Source: Kordiimonas lipolytica
GTDB taxonomy: Bacteria; Pseudomonadota; Alphaproteobacteria; Sphingomonadales; Kordiimonadaceae
Length of the DNA: 64,000 bases
Reading direction: 5' to 3'
Assembly: GCF_001550065.1 (NCBI RefSeq)
Contig: NZ_LRUB01000013.1
Span: forward strand, 1 to 64,000
Shown here piece by piece: positions 7,522 through 17,600 of the stretch. Made by a program: the position numbers and the translations under genes. The notes under the pieces were generated by a model. The model worked only from the letters and a program-made list of their open reading frames with translations. It was not told the DNA's origin and searched no databases. Every line of letters starts with the position of its first letter. Position 1 is the first letter of the stretch.

Positions 7522-8940
7522 ATGACACAAATGCATGTGGACCTCACAGCCGTTGCCTACCTGGTGGCAGCTGTTCTTTTTATCCTTTCCCTTCGAGGGC
7601 TGTCGTCTCCTGAAACCAGCCGCCAGGGTAATATCTTCGGCATAATCGGCATGGTAATCGCGGTGGTGACGACCATCATGAACCCCGAGATCGTCTCCTA
7701 TGACTGGATCATCGGTGCGATTGTTATTGGTGGGGCCATCGGCTTCGTGATCGCGCGCAAGATCGCCATGACTCAGATGCCCCAGCTTGTGGCAGCGTTC
7801 CACAGCCTTGTGGGCCTCGCGGCCGTTCTGGTGGCGGCCAGCGCCTTCCTGCACCCCACATCCTTCGGGATCGCGGATGCCATGGGTCATATCCACACAG
7901 CCTCCAAGATTGAGATGAGCCTGGGCATTGCCATTGGCGCCATCACTTTCTCGGGCTCTGTGATCGCCTTTGCCAAGCTGAACGGCAATATGTCCGGCGC
8001 GCCGATCATGCTGCCCGCGCGGCATATCATCAACATCCTGCTGGGTGCTGGCATTGTGGGCGGTATCGCCATGTTCGTGGTGGACCAAGACCTTGAGATC
8101 GCAGGCGTGCACATCTTCTGGATCGTCACAGCCCTCAGCTTCATCATCGGCTTCCTCTTGATCATCCCGATCGGCGGCGCGGACATGCCAGTGGTGGTTT
8201 CCATGCTGAACAGCTATTCTGGCTGGGCGGCTGCGGGCATCGGCTTCACGCTGGCGAACACGGCGCTGATTGTTACCGGCGCGCTTGTGGGGTCATCCGG
8301 TGCCATCCTTTCCTACATCATGTGTAAAGGCATGAACCGGTCCTTCATCAGCGTGATCCTTGGCGGCTTCGGCGGTGACGGTGGCCTGGCTGTGGCGGGT
8401 GCTGCGGAAACGCGGCCTGTCAAGCAGGGCAGCGCGGACGACGCGGCCTTCATCATGAAGAACGCTTCCAAAGTGATCATTGTGCCGGGGTACGGCATGG
8501 CGGTGGCGCAGGCGCAGCACGCGCTCAAGGAAATGGGCGACATGCTGAAGGACGAAGGCGTTGAAGTGAAATATGCCATCCACCCTGTGGCAGGCCGGAT
8601 GCCGGGGCATATGAACGTGCTTCTGGCGGAAGCCAATGTGCCGTACGACGAAGTGTTTGAGCTTGAAGACATCAACAGCGAGTTCGCGCAGGCTGATGTG
8701 GCGTTCGTGATTGGCGCAAACGATGTGACGAACCCGGCTGCCAAGACGGACCCTCAAAGCCCGATCTTCGGCATGCCTATCCTGGACGTGGAAAAGGCCA
8801 AGACGGTCCTCTTCATCAAGCGCTCCATGGGCAGTGGCTATGCCGGCGTGGAGAATGAGCTCTTCTTCCGCGATAACACCATGATGCTGTTTGCGGACGC
8901 CAAGAAGATGGTAGAAGAAATCGTCAAGGGCTTCCATTAG
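7522..8940 (+). CDS. pntB: NAD(P) transhydrogenase, beta subunit PntB
   Basis: This 472-residue subunit has an N-terminal membrane half (about 1-270, some nine helices) forming the proton path, then the soluble NADP(H)-binding domain III (about 295-472). In domain III the fingerprint IVPGYGMAVAQAQHAL and the segment AIHPVAGRMPGHMNVLLAEA are clear, with GANDVTNPAAK and MPILDVEKAKTV closer to the end. The enzyme uses the proton gradient to make NADPH. The 12-bp spacing from pntAB and an AGGGGG site support co-translation. It is followed by a terminator. Confidence 0.96.
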   Translation: MTQMHVDLTAVAYLVAAVLFILSLRGLSSPETSRQGNIFGIIGMVIAVVTTIMNPEIVSYDWIIGAIVIGGAIGFVIARKIAMTQMPQLVAAFHSLVGLAAVLVAASAFLHPTSFGIADAMGHIHTASKIEMSLGIAIGAITFSGSVIAFAKLNGNMSGAPIMLPARHIINILLGAGIVGGIAMFVVDQDLEIAGVHIFWIVTALSFIIGFLLIIPIGGADMPVVVSMLNSYSGWAAAGIGFTLANTALIVTGALVGSSGAILSYIMCKGMNRSFISVILGGFGGDGGLAVAGAAETRPVKQGSADDAAFIMKNASKVIIVPGYGMAVAQAQHALKEMGDMLKDEGVEVKYAIHPVAGRMPGHMNVLLAEANVPYDEVFELEDINSEFAQADVAFVIGANDVTNPAAKTDPQSPIFGMPILDVEKAKTVLFIKRSMGSGYAGVENELFFRDNTMMLFADAKKMVEEIVKGFH

Positions 8941-8963
8941 AGGCCACTAACGCGTTAGAAAAG

Positions 8964-8995
8964 AGGCCGCCCCTGGAAATGGGCGGCCTTTGTTG
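8964..8995 (+). terminator. Terminator after pntB
   Basis: The inverted repeat AGGCCGCCC / GGGCGGCCT has an 8-base loop and is followed by a short T-rich stretch. It closes the pnt operon. Confidence 0.75.
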
Positions 8996-9058
8996 TTCAG
9001 GCACGGTTCAGCGATGGCGTCATAAGGTTTTGGCAAGGACAAGACGAAAGGGTTTAGC

Positions 9059-9715
9059 ATGAAAAATCTGATGATGACGGTAGCGACAGCCGCAGCCCTG
9101 TTGATGCCCGGCTCAGCAGCGCTGGCTGACGTGGAGGTAACCTTCTCTGACCGCTTGCAAGCCAAGATGGACCGTATCAATGATATCGACACCAGGCGCG
9201 AGGAAGCCTTCCGCGAATTTCGCACGGAAGGAACGCGCGGCGGCCTGCCACCGAATGCCAAACTGAACGTCAGCCTTTATGCCGGCACCGAATGGGGCAA
9301 CGAGCGCCTGTTCCCGGATATTAAGGACTATAACGTGCCTGCGCTGTTTCAGGCGATGATGGAGCGCGGTATCAAGGAAGCCGACCCGGCTTTTGACGGC
9401 ACGGTGAAGGTCAGGATCAAGAAACTTCAGATTCAGTCGTTTTCGCTGGCGGCGCTTCGGTCCAGGAACACGCAGGCAGGCGGTGATGTGACCGTGCTGG
9501 ACAAGGACGGCAATGTGGTGGCTGAACATTATATCTGGGTCTCACCAGTGCCCGAATATACCGCCAGTCGCAGCTATACGGGGCCGGACTATGCTTACCG
9601 CAAGGCGGCGGTGACCACGCGGGTTGGCCCCATTGCGGCTGAATTTACCGAAAAGGCGCTGAAGAAGCTGTACCCGGACTATGACGCACCTGGCCTGGTG
9701 ATCGTTGACCGCTAG
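9059..9715 (+). CDS. Secreted protein of unknown function
   Basis: This 218-residue protein has a standard Sec signal peptide (about 1-23, cleavage after AALA). The mature part is hydrophilic and mixes alpha and beta segments. I see no catalytic motif. The segment GTVKVRIKKLQIQSFSLAAL followed by GGDVTVLDKDGNVVAEH suggests a beta-rich periplasmic domain that changes or carries a small ligand, but this is only an impression. The gene stands alone between two terminators, so it is monocistronic. The start has an AAAGGG site 8 bases upstream. Confidence 0.75.
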   Translation: MKNLMMTVATAAALLMPGSAALADVEVTFSDRLQAKMDRINDIDTRREEAFREFRTEGTRGGLPPNAKLNVSLYAGTEWGNERLFPDIKDYNVPALFQAMMERGIKEADPAFDGTVKVRIKKLQIQSFSLAALRSRNTQAGGDVTVLDKDGNVVAEHYIWVSPVPEYTASRSYTGPDYAYRKAAVTTRVGPIAAEFTEKALKKLYPDYDAPGLVIVDR

Positions 9716-9750
9716 GCAGCAGGCCAGATCGCTTCCGATAGTAATGAGAG

Positions 9751-9778
9751 AGCCGCCCCGGGGCTGGGGCGGCTTTTT
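9751..9778 (+). terminator. Terminator after the secreted-protein gene
   Basis: AGCCGCCCC pairs with GGGGCGGCT across a 6-base loop and is followed by TTTTT. Confidence 0.85.
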
Positions 9779-10116
9779 CGTGACTGGTCAGAAGAAAGTC
9801 TCTCGGGAAGTTAGGGGCGGGCAGCCGCAGGAGAAGTTAGGGCCAATCATGGGCCGCCCGCCAAGGAAAGCGCCGCTGTCAGGACCGACGCAGACAAGGC
9901 GGGGCATCCGGTTCCGCCTTGCTGATGATCTTATCCCATAAATAATATTAATAATCAATTGCAAAAATGAAATAATGCAGCATATGGCCGACATGGGGTG
10001 TTGCCGCAGTTTCATTGAAAAAACTCTTAATGGTTGTGTATTGCAAACCCAAACGTTGATATCCATGACGCAGCTTCTGCGCTATCCTTAAAGATGGGGG
10101 CAGAAGGGAAGCATTC
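9779..10116. other. Gene-poor gap before the histidine kinase
   Basis: There is no gene I can support here. The first part is GC-rich. After about 9940 the composition switches to AT-rich (9940-10030), which is likely to contain the promoter of the histidine kinase gene, but no clean -35/-10 pair stands out. A short frame at 9705-9941 overlaps the terminator and lacks a ribosome site. Confidence 0.5.
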
Positions 10117-11664
10117 ATGGATGTTCGGCAATTCGTTCGGCCGATCTTCATTGCCATGTTCTTATGTATGTCGGGGTATGTCGCACTCGCCGGCTTCCTT
10201 GCCTATCAACAGGACAAGACCTCCATTGCTGGTGAACGCCAGAAATTTCATTCCGTTATGAACCAATATCTCCGTCGGCTGGAGCTGCTCGCAGAAGATA
10301 ATGCCTGGTGGGACGATGCCGTTCAAAATGTCGTTCTGGAATACGACGAGAGATGGGTGAAGGAGTCCATCGCAGAAACCACCTATACCTACAGCTTTGT
10401 GGTTGGTGTTCTTGTTATGGCGCCTGACGGATCGGTCATCTTCAGCCAGGTCCAGAACGGGCTCCCGCCCGCTGGCGAGCTGCTGGGGGCCGGGCTTGCG
10501 GATGCCGTCCGGTCACTGGAGCTTCCTGAAATTGATACACCTGCCAGCGTTAGTGGCTTTGTCGTTGCGAATGAACGCCTGTTCGCTTTCGGGGCCAGCA
10601 TGGTTACCACCGGCCTTGGATTCCGGTCTGACGTTGGTAAGGACTTCTTCGAAGAGGCTCGACCGTCGCTTGTTTTCGTTTCCGAGATAACGCCAAACAT
10701 TATAGCCGAGCTAGAGAGCGAATATTCCCTCAAGGGAATCGAGTTCCATACCGAACAGCCGACCGACAAGGAATTTATCCCACTGGCTTTGGCCTCCTCT
10801 GAAGGGCAGGCTGCTTACCTTTCGTGGGCCGCCACGCACGCCGGGCGCAACATGCTGATCACCCTGGTTTGGCCCACGCTGTTGATGCTGGCCATTGTCG
10901 CAGTCCTGGTGCGCATTTTCCTCAGGCGCGTGCGTATTGTCGTGGAGCGTGTGGCGGCGGCGGACAAAGCCAAGTCGGATTTTCTGGCTTCCACCAGCCA
11001 TGAAATCCGCACACCCCTGAATGCCATTATCGGCTTTGCCGAAATGCTGCAGCTGGAGATTTTTGGCAAGGTGGAGGGTGAGAAGAACAAGCAATATGTT
11101 CAATTGATCCGGGAAAGCGGCGCGCACCTTCTTGCCGTCATCAATGACATCCTTGATATGTCGAAGCTTGAAGCAGGCAAGTATGACATCTTCATGGAAG
11201 ATGTTGATATCCGAGACCTTGTGAATACCAGCTGTGAACTGGTGCGCGCGCTGGCGGATGAAAAAGACATCAAGGTCAATTGCGATGTCCCTGAAATCAA
11301 TGTCTATACAGACAAGCGGATCGCCCGCCAGGTGCTTTTGAATGTCCTTTCGAACGCCGTGAAGTTTTCCCCTGAAGGCAGTGTGGTTGAGCTCTCAAGC
11401 TCGTCGAACGGGGACTGGTGTGCTCTCACGGTGAAGGATAACGGCATTGGTATGACGGAAGACCAACTGACGAAGGCGCTGGAGCTCTTCGGGCAAGTGC
11501 GCGGCGGCGTCCACACCAAACACGCGGGCACTGGCCTTGGCTTGCCGCTTGTGGTGCGTTTTATGGCGCTGGTTGGTGGTGGTTTTGATATTGCGTCGGA
11601 AAAAGGTGTGGGTACGGAAATCACGCTAACCTTTCCCACGCACTCTGTCTCCGTGCCGGACTGA
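10117..11664 (+). CDS. Sensor histidine kinase with CHASE4-like sensor
   Basis: This 515-residue inner-membrane kinase has a first membrane helix (about 10-30), a periplasmic sensor (about 31-245) and a second helix (about 247-268). The sensor holds the DNAWWDDAVQNV motif typical of CHASE4 domains. It is followed directly by the dimerisation domain with phosphorylatable His295 (STSHEIRTPLNAIIGF) and the ATPase domain (N box LLNVLSNAVKF, DNGIGM, GTGLGLPLVVRFM). There is no HAMP or receiver domain. No response regulator is adjacent, so it is an orphan here. The nearest downstream gene encodes a periplasmic binding protein. The ligand is unknown. Confidence 0.9.
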   Translation: MDVRQFVRPIFIAMFLCMSGYVALAGFLAYQQDKTSIAGERQKFHSVMNQYLRRLELLAEDNAWWDDAVQNVVLEYDERWVKESIAETTYTYSFVVGVLVMAPDGSVIFSQVQNGLPPAGELLGAGLADAVRSLELPEIDTPASVSGFVVANERLFAFGASMVTTGLGFRSDVGKDFFEEARPSLVFVSEITPNIIAELESEYSLKGIEFHTEQPTDKEFIPLALASSEGQAAYLSWAATHAGRNMLITLVWPTLLMLAIVAVLVRIFLRRVRIVVERVAAADKAKSDFLASTSHEIRTPLNAIIGFAEMLQLEIFGKVEGEKNKQYVQLIRESGAHLLAVINDILDMSKLEAGKYDIFMEDVDIRDLVNTSCELVRALADEKDIKVNCDVPEINVYTDKRIARQVLLNVLSNAVKFSPEGSVVELSSSSNGDWCALTVKDNGIGMTEDQLTKALELFGQVRGGVHTKHAGTGLGLPLVVRFMALVGGGFDIASEKGVGTEITLTFPTHSVSVPD

Positions 11665-11756
11665 CGGGCTTTCTGGGCTCCCTGGAGGCTATAAACCTTT
11701 TGGCAAGAACCGGGACTTAGACTGATGTGGGGTCCTGATTTGGGTGGGAATGAATA

Positions 11757-12524
11757 TTGGATTTTCTTACCAGACTGTTTGCACCGGCTGTCCTGCTGTG
11801 TGCTGTGACGCTAAATGCTGGCACTGCGCATGCCGGGGATAACAAGCTGACTCTTCTTTATGCCGACCTAGCACCCTATGTGACAGCCTCATCCGATGGG
11901 GCGCAGGGCTATCTGGCTGATCACCTTGAAGCGGTGGCGAAGGGCGCTGATGTCGAATTGGAATGGAGCTATATGCCCTGGTATAACCAGATGGCGCTTC
12001 TGAAGCGTGCGCCTGGCAATGTCTGTGCAGCGGCTTTGTTCGCCACCGAGGCCCGGCGCGAATTTCTTGTATTCACCGAAGCCATCGGCAAGGATTATGG
12101 CATGGTCGTGGTGGTCAGGAAATCCGATAAAAGGATCGGGGGCCACCGGTCTCTTGTGAGCCTTCTGGATGATGCCCGCCTTAAGGGAATCGTGCAGGTG
12201 GATACATCCTACGGGCCTTATGTTGATCCGCTTCTCAAAGGCCGGGACCTTATGGTCGCCTCCACTTCCACGCCGCGGACTCTCAGGAATCTCGCTGCCG
12301 GTGTTGGTGATTTTTTGATCGTGACCAAGCCGACTGTTGAACATCTGATCGTGCAATATAACCTTGGGGATCAGCTCGCTATCATCGCGGACCTTACGGA
12401 TATGCAGGACGATATCTTTTTCTATATCGGGTGCACCAAGTCAACGGATGGGGAAGCCCTGGCCCGCCTGAACCGGGAACTATTGCGCATGGGGCCGGTC
12501 TGCCCCGACGGGCCTTGCCGCTGA
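11757..12524 (+). CDS. Periplasmic solute-binding protein (SBP_bac_3-like)
   Basis: This 255-residue protein has a signal peptide (about 1-26, ending AGTAHA) and a mature part with the order of family 3 amino-acid-type binding proteins: KLTLLYADLAPYVT, then GYLADHLEAVAKGADVELEW, WNQ-like region and FTEAIGKDYGMVVVV. The start is TTG at 11757 with GGTGGGA upstream; an overlapping ATG at 11750 is out of frame. No ABC permease or ATPase is nearby, so transport is doubtful; many lone members act as sensors' ligand carriers or are uncharacterised. It lies 92 bp after the CHASE4 kinase gene, which makes a functional link possible but unproven. Confidence 0.72.
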   Translation: MDFLTRLFAPAVLLCAVTLNAGTAHAGDNKLTLLYADLAPYVTASSDGAQGYLADHLEAVAKGADVELEWSYMPWYNQMALLKRAPGNVCAAALFATEARREFLVFTEAIGKDYGMVVVVRKSDKRIGGHRSLVSLLDDARLKGIVQVDTSYGPYVDPLLKGRDLMVASTSTPRTLRNLAAGVGDFLIVTKPTVEHLIVQYNLGDQLAIIADLTDMQDDIFFYIGCTKSTDGEALARLNRELLRMGPVCPDGPCR

Positions 12525-12530
12525 CGCCTG

Positions 12531-13295
12531 TCAGCCTTTAGGCGGCTTTGGAAAAAAGGCGCTGGTGCGCTTGATGTAATCCGCGTAATCGGGCCGGCGC
12601 TTCTTCAGCGATTTTTCCAGAAGCGGTACGCCCGACCATTTCATCAGGAGGAAGGTCATAAGCGCAGGCGTGAACACTAGCGTCAGGTCATGGCCGATCA
12701 GCCATAGGCCCCACCAGACGCAGGCATCGCCGAAATAGTTCGGGTGCCGCGTCCAGGCCCAAAGGCCAGTGTCCAGCACCTTGCCTTCACTCAAAGGGTC
12801 TGCCTTGAAGCGTGAAAGCTGCCAGTCGCCCACCCATTCAAAGAAGGCACCGAGGGCCCAAAGAGCCGCTCCCGCGTAGGCCCAGCCGTCAAGGCCGCGC
12901 GCGGGTTCTGCCAATAGCCCTATAACCGGTGCTGCGATGACCAGAATAAGCGCGCCCTGCATGCCGAAGACAAACCAGGCCGTGAATATATGGCGGCTGA
13001 CGCCTGTGCGGGCGCCGATGATTTTCACATAGCGCGGGTCTTCGCCATGGGCCAGATAGCGCCTGAACAGATAGACGGAAAGCCGCACAGACCAGGCCGC
13101 CAGCAGAGCTAGTACCAGCGTTTGCGCGGGGCCAAGGGCGGGAAGTGTTGTCGCGCCCGCGCCCGCTGCGATCAGGAATCCCGTACCCCAGAAGGCATCG
13201 ATGAAGCTCACGTGCCCGCGCAAGATGCTGATGATCCAAAGGGCCAGAAGGCTGGCGGCAAGAGCGGTTGCGCCTGTTAAATAGATGTCGGTCAT
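12531..13295 (-). CDS. DUF1295 membrane protein (steroid 5-alpha-reductase-like)
   Basis: This 254-residue integral membrane protein has about seven helices. The C-terminal half carries the family signature: GLWAWTRHPNYFGDACVWWG, then PLLEKSLKKRRPDYADYIKRTSAFFPKPP. DUF1295 is related to steroid 5-alpha reductases and isoprenylcysteine methyltransferases, so an oxidoreductase or methyltransferase acting on a lipid is plausible, but no substrate is established. It starts with ATG preceded by GGAG on the reverse strand. It is convergent with the solute-binding protein gene, with 6 bp between stops. Confidence 0.85.
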   Translation of the reverse strand: MTDIYLTGATALAASLLALWIISILRGHVSFIDAFWGTGFLIAAGAGATTLPALGPAQTLVLALLAAWSVRLSVYLFRRYLAHGEDPRYVKIIGARTGVSRHIFTAWFVFGMQGALILVIAAPVIGLLAEPARGLDGWAYAGAALWALGAFFEWVGDWQLSRFKADPLSEGKVLDTGLWAWTRHPNYFGDACVWWGLWLIGHDLTLVFTPALMTFLLMKWSGVPLLEKSLKKRRPDYADYIKRTSAFFPKPPKG

Positions 13296-13421
13296 TCGTG
13301 CTCCCCAGGGTGTGTTCGGACAGTGTACGAAATTCTATGTCAAATCGATCAAAAATCCGAAGTTTGTTGGCGCGGGCGGCTGCACCATGTATAGGAAAAC
13401 GGGTTGGAACAAGGATCAGAT

Positions 13422-13940
13422 GTGACAGAACAGGCAACCATTATCGATTTTTTGGGTGCCAGCCTACGGGGGCTGGAAGCCTCCGGCCGTGCTATTTTGA
13501 GCCCCAACCAGCAGAAGCTGGCGGATGATATTGCAGACGCGCTTGATCGCGAGCTCGAGGACATGGTCAGCCAGCTTGAAGCTGTCGCCTCCTGCCAGCA
13601 GGAAGAAGACCTGGAAGACGATACGCCGGAAGAAGAGCTGCCCCCTTTCGCTGCTTTCTGTGCTGGTCTTCGCCGTATTGGCACCACGCTTCTGCCGCAT
13701 CTAGTGCATGAATTTGTGAGGTTATGCGAAAGTCGCGATGTCCCAACCGGGCCATTCCGCTGGATTATCCAGGCACGCGCCGACGCCTTTGTTGCCTACT
13801 TGCTGCAACTGGCGCAGGTGCATGGTCTGGCGTTTGATGACACGCTCACAAAGGTGGGGCGGACAGAGCAGATCGCGCTTGCAAATCTGGGGGCGGACCT
13901 TCGGGTGGCCATGCAGAGAGAGCTTGAAGGGCTTGACTAA
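13422..13940 (+). CDS. Hypothetical cytoplasmic protein
   Basis: I do not recognise this 172-residue protein. It is soluble and mostly helical, with a very acidic stretch in the middle (about residues 60-75, rich in E and D, after a CQQEED segment). The N-terminal ATIIDFLGASLRGLEASGRAI and C-terminal ANLGADLRVAMQRELEGLD are amphipathic. I chose GTG at 13422, which has AAGGAT at the right distance; a longer frame begins at a TTG 18 bases earlier. It is divergent from the DUF1295 gene. Confidence 0.6.
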   Translation: MTEQATIIDFLGASLRGLEASGRAILSPNQQKLADDIADALDRELEDMVSQLEAVASCQQEEDLEDDTPEEELPPFAAFCAGLRRIGTTLLPHLVHEFVRLCESRDVPTGPFRWIIQARADAFVAYLLQLAQVHGLAFDDTLTKVGRTEQIALANLGADLRVAMQRELEGLD

Positions 13941-14020
13941 AGCCCTAAAAATTGTTCAGCAATTGTTCAGACAGCCCTTGGTAGGGTAGCCGTGAAATGA
14001 GACGAAAGGTGAGACAGAAA

Positions 14021-14461
14021 ATGAAACAAAAATCCCTGTTCTCCGCGGCATTAGTAGCAGTACTCGCGATTTCTTTCGGCACGACGTCTGCGGACGATGA
14101 CGGTGAAAAAGAAAAGACGCGGGGCGAAAAACGCCTTGAGCGCATTCTTGAAAAATATGAGCCAACGGGCGAAACGCGTCACTGCGTGCCGCTCCGGTAC
14201 CTGCGGGATTCGCAGATTATCGACGATCAGACCATCTTTTTCCATGGGCTCGGCAAAAAGGCCTATATGAACAGGATGCCGCATCGCTGCATCAGTCTGG
14301 CGCGGGAAGAGCGCTTTATGTACAGCACCTCGATTTCCCAACTGTGTAAGTCGGAGATCATCACAGTACTCGACAGTTTTGGGCGTCAGTGGGGCAGCTG
14401 TGGTCTTGGCGAGTTCGAGGAATGGCAGAAGAAACCAAAGTCGGACAAGAATGACGAGTAA
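14021..14461 (+). CDS. DUF6491-type secreted protein
   Basis: This 146-residue protein has a signal peptide (about 1-24, cleavage near TSA). It then has a highly charged linker (DDDGEKEKTRGEKRLERILEK) and a small domain containing four Cys in the family pattern: RHCVPL, PHRCISL, SQLCKSE and GSCGLGEF. The lines CVPL..LRDSQIIDDQTIFF and ISQLC..EIITVLD match small alphaproteobacterial DUF6491 proteins. The cysteines may form disulfides in the periplasm. The function is unknown. The ATG at 14021 has an AGGTGAG site; an earlier ATG at 13997 is less well placed. A terminator follows. Confidence 0.75.
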   Translation: MKQKSLFSAALVAVLAISFGTTSADDDGEKEKTRGEKRLERILEKYEPTGETRHCVPLRYLRDSQIIDDQTIFFHGLGKKAYMNRMPHRCISLAREERFMYSTSISQLCKSEIITVLDSFGRQWGSCGLGEFEEWQKKPKSDKNDE

Positions 14462-14508
14462 CTGAGTCTCTCATCCAGTGCTTATTTAAGCGAAAGTTTA
14501 GGAAATCC

Positions 14509-14531
14509 GGGGGCTTCAGGCCCCCTTTTTG
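14509..14531 (+). terminator. Terminator after DUF6491 gene
   Basis: GGGGGC pairs with GCCCCC-type bases around a short loop and is followed by TTTTT. Confidence 0.85.
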
Positions 14532-14644
14532 CGTTTTGTCGCAGGCGAATGGCGTCCCGTCGCATTCACATTCCGCATTATAATATAACAGGTCATACCG
14601 TGTCGTAACGATATAAATGGATACGACGCGAGGAAACCCGTTCC

Positions 14645-17600
14645 ATGAAACTTACAGAAAAAAGCCTGAAGAATCCGGCGGCTGTCATCGTGGTGGCTGC
14701 CATGGCGCTTGTACTGGGTGCCGTGATGCTGACCAAACTGCCTGTGCAGCTGTTCCCGGCAATTGAGCGCCCGCAATTGGCCGTGCAAGTGTTCTGGCGC
14801 GGCGCCAGCCCGTCTGAGATCGAATCAGAGATCATCGAGCCCGTTGAAGAGGTGATGCAAGGCATCCCGGGCCTTGAGGAGATGCGCACCTTCTCGAACA
14901 ACAGCTTCGGCTTTGTATCGCTGGAGTTCGCGCTTGAATCAGACATGGACCGCACGCTGATCGACGTGATCAGCCGTATCAACCGCTTGCCGCCCCTACC
15001 GGCAGATGCGGATCGGCCACGTATCCTGATGAACGGCGGCAACCCGACGGGTGAGACGCTGATCTATCTGTTCACACAGTTCCGCGACGGCAGCTCGCTG
15101 CCGCAGGACCAGTATGTCAATTTCATCCAGGACGAGGTGGTGCCACAGCTTGAAAGCGTTGAAGGCGTGGCCGATATTTCCGTGGAAGCAGGCGCGGGGT
15201 TTGGCGAAGAACTGCGCATCGAATTTGATGCCATCCGGGCTGCCGAACTGGGCATTAATGTTAATGCCATCGCGCGTCTTGTGGGCCGCACGGTCGACAG
15301 CTCAGGCGGCTTTCTTGAGGTGGGCCGTCGGCGCTATATGCTGAATTTCCAGGGCCGGTACGAGCCCGAGGAACTGCGCGCCCAGATCCTGGATTGGCGC
15401 GATGGGCGTCCGATCACCCTTGGCGATATCGCCACCGTTGAAGTGGCGCCACCAGACGCGCGCCAAGTGGTGTACCAGAACGGCAACCCGGCCGTGGGTA
15501 TGCGCGTGATCCGCGAAAGTGGCGCCAACGTGCTTGCCACCATTGATCGCCTGACCGAAAAGCTGGATGAGATGAACAGCGGCATGCTGGCCGAAAAAGG
15601 CATCGCGATTGAAAAATCCTTCGATCCGTCGGTCTTTATCAAGCGTGCGATCAACCTGCTGTCCACCAACCTGGTGATCGGCATCCTGCTGGCGGTGGGT
15701 GTGCTGTGGTGGTTCTTGCGCCAGATGCGCGCCACGCTTCTGATCGCACTTACGATCCCTGTGTGCCTTTTGACCACAATCATCGTGCTGGCAATGTTCG
15801 GGCGCACGGTGAATGTGATCTCGCTTGCGGGCCTCGCCTTTGCTACAGGGATGGTGCTTGATGCTGCCATCGTGGTTCTGGAGAACATCGTGCGACTTCG
15901 CGAGCGCGGCGAAAAACCACGCATCGCATCCCTGCTGGGGGCCGGGCAGGTGTGGGGTGCGCTTTTGGCTTCCACCACCACAACCGTGGCTATCTTTGTG
16001 CCGATCCTGTTCCTGAAGGACGTGGAAGGCCAGCTGTTCGCCGACTTGGCACTGACGATCGCCATTGGTGTTGGCCTGTCGCTCATCGTGGCGGTTACTG
16101 TGCTGCCTGTGGCGGCAGAAGCCTGGCTCAAGAAGCTTCCGGCCAACGAGGCCGCTGGCGCGCGAGCCAAGCGTTTCTCGGGCAAGCTGATGCGTCTCAC
16201 GGGCACACCCATGCGCCGCGTGGGTCTGATCGTGGGCCTGATGGCGGGTGCGGTTGGCCTCAGCTACAGCCTGTTGCCCAACATGAACTATCTGCCGCCG
16301 GTGAAACGGGACGCAGTTGACGCCTTCGTCTCCTTCCCGTCTGGCGCCAACACAGAAACCATCGAACGCGAGATTGTCAGCGTCATCGTTGACCGGTTGA
16401 AGCCCTATATGTCGGGTGAAAAGGAACCGGCGCTGAGGAACTATTATTTCATCACCTTCCCGAATGGACAGGGTGGGTCACTGGGCATTCGCGCGAAGGA
16501 CCAGAACAAGGTCAAAGAGCTTGAGAAGCTGGTGAATGAGGAAATCCTCGTGGGCTTCCCGGATGTGTTTGCTTTCGGCCAGCAGGGCAACCTGTTCGGC
16601 GGCTTCGGTGGCAATGGCTCTGTGCAGCTGCACCTGCAGTCGCGTGATCTGGACGGCCTCAGGGACGCGACCATGACAGCCATGCAGCTGGTGCAGGAAA
16701 ACCTGCCGGGTGCCCGCGCACAACCGAACCCGGATCCGAATGTGGTGTCGCCTGAGCTGAAAGTGGTGCCCAACGACCGCCGCCTGGCTGAAGTCGGCTA
16801 TACCCGTGGTGACGTTGCGCGCATCATCCGGGCGCTTGGTGACGGCCTGTGGCTTGGCGAACATTTCGACGGCGAACGCCGTGTGGACATGATCCTGAAG
16901 TCGCAGGACTGGGCGGAGCCCGAAGCGCTTGAAAGTGTGCCTTTGGCCACGCCGCGTGGTGGCACGGTGCTGCTGGGTGACCTTGTATCGATCGAACGCA
17001 GCGTGGGCCCAAGCTTTGTCCAGCGCGTGGACCGCAAGCGGACCGTGACGCTCAATATCAACCAACCCGAAGGCATGGCGCTTGAAGACATGATCGCAGT
17101 GCTGAAGGACAAGGTTGAGCCTGAGCTTCGCCCCCTTATGCCGACTGACGGCACCATCAGCTATGGCGGCAGCGCAGATTCGCTTGAGCGGGCCGTTAGC
17201 TCGCTGGCTCTCAACTTCGTGCTGGCCCTGGGCCTGCTGTTCATGATCCTTGCGGCGCTCTTCAAGTCCGCCAAGGACGCCATCTTTGTGGTGATCACCA
17301 TTCCGCTGGCTACAGTTGGCGGTGTGCTGGCGCTGCGCCTCCTGAACCTGGTGTCCTTTGCGCCGCTTGATCTCCTGACCATGATCGGCTTCATCATCCT
17401 GCTGGGCCTGGTGGTCAATAATGCCATCCTGCTGGTGGCCCAGACCCGGGCGGGCGAAGCCGAAGGGCTGACCCGTGACGAAGCGGTAGAGCGGTCTCTG
17501 GCGCTTCGCCTGCGGCCGATCTTCATGAGCACGCTGACATCCATCATGGGCATGCTGCCGCTGGTGCTGTTCCCCGGTGCGGGTAGCGACATCTACCGCG

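Noticed and set aside
9705..9941. Short frame after the secreted-protein gene
   Set aside because: It overlaps the end of that gene and its terminator and has no ribosome site.
14550..14640. Possible operator before the RND permease (GTCGTA...TACGAC)
   Set aside because: Only a 6-bp dyad with a 14-bp gap, which is expected by chance in a region this size.
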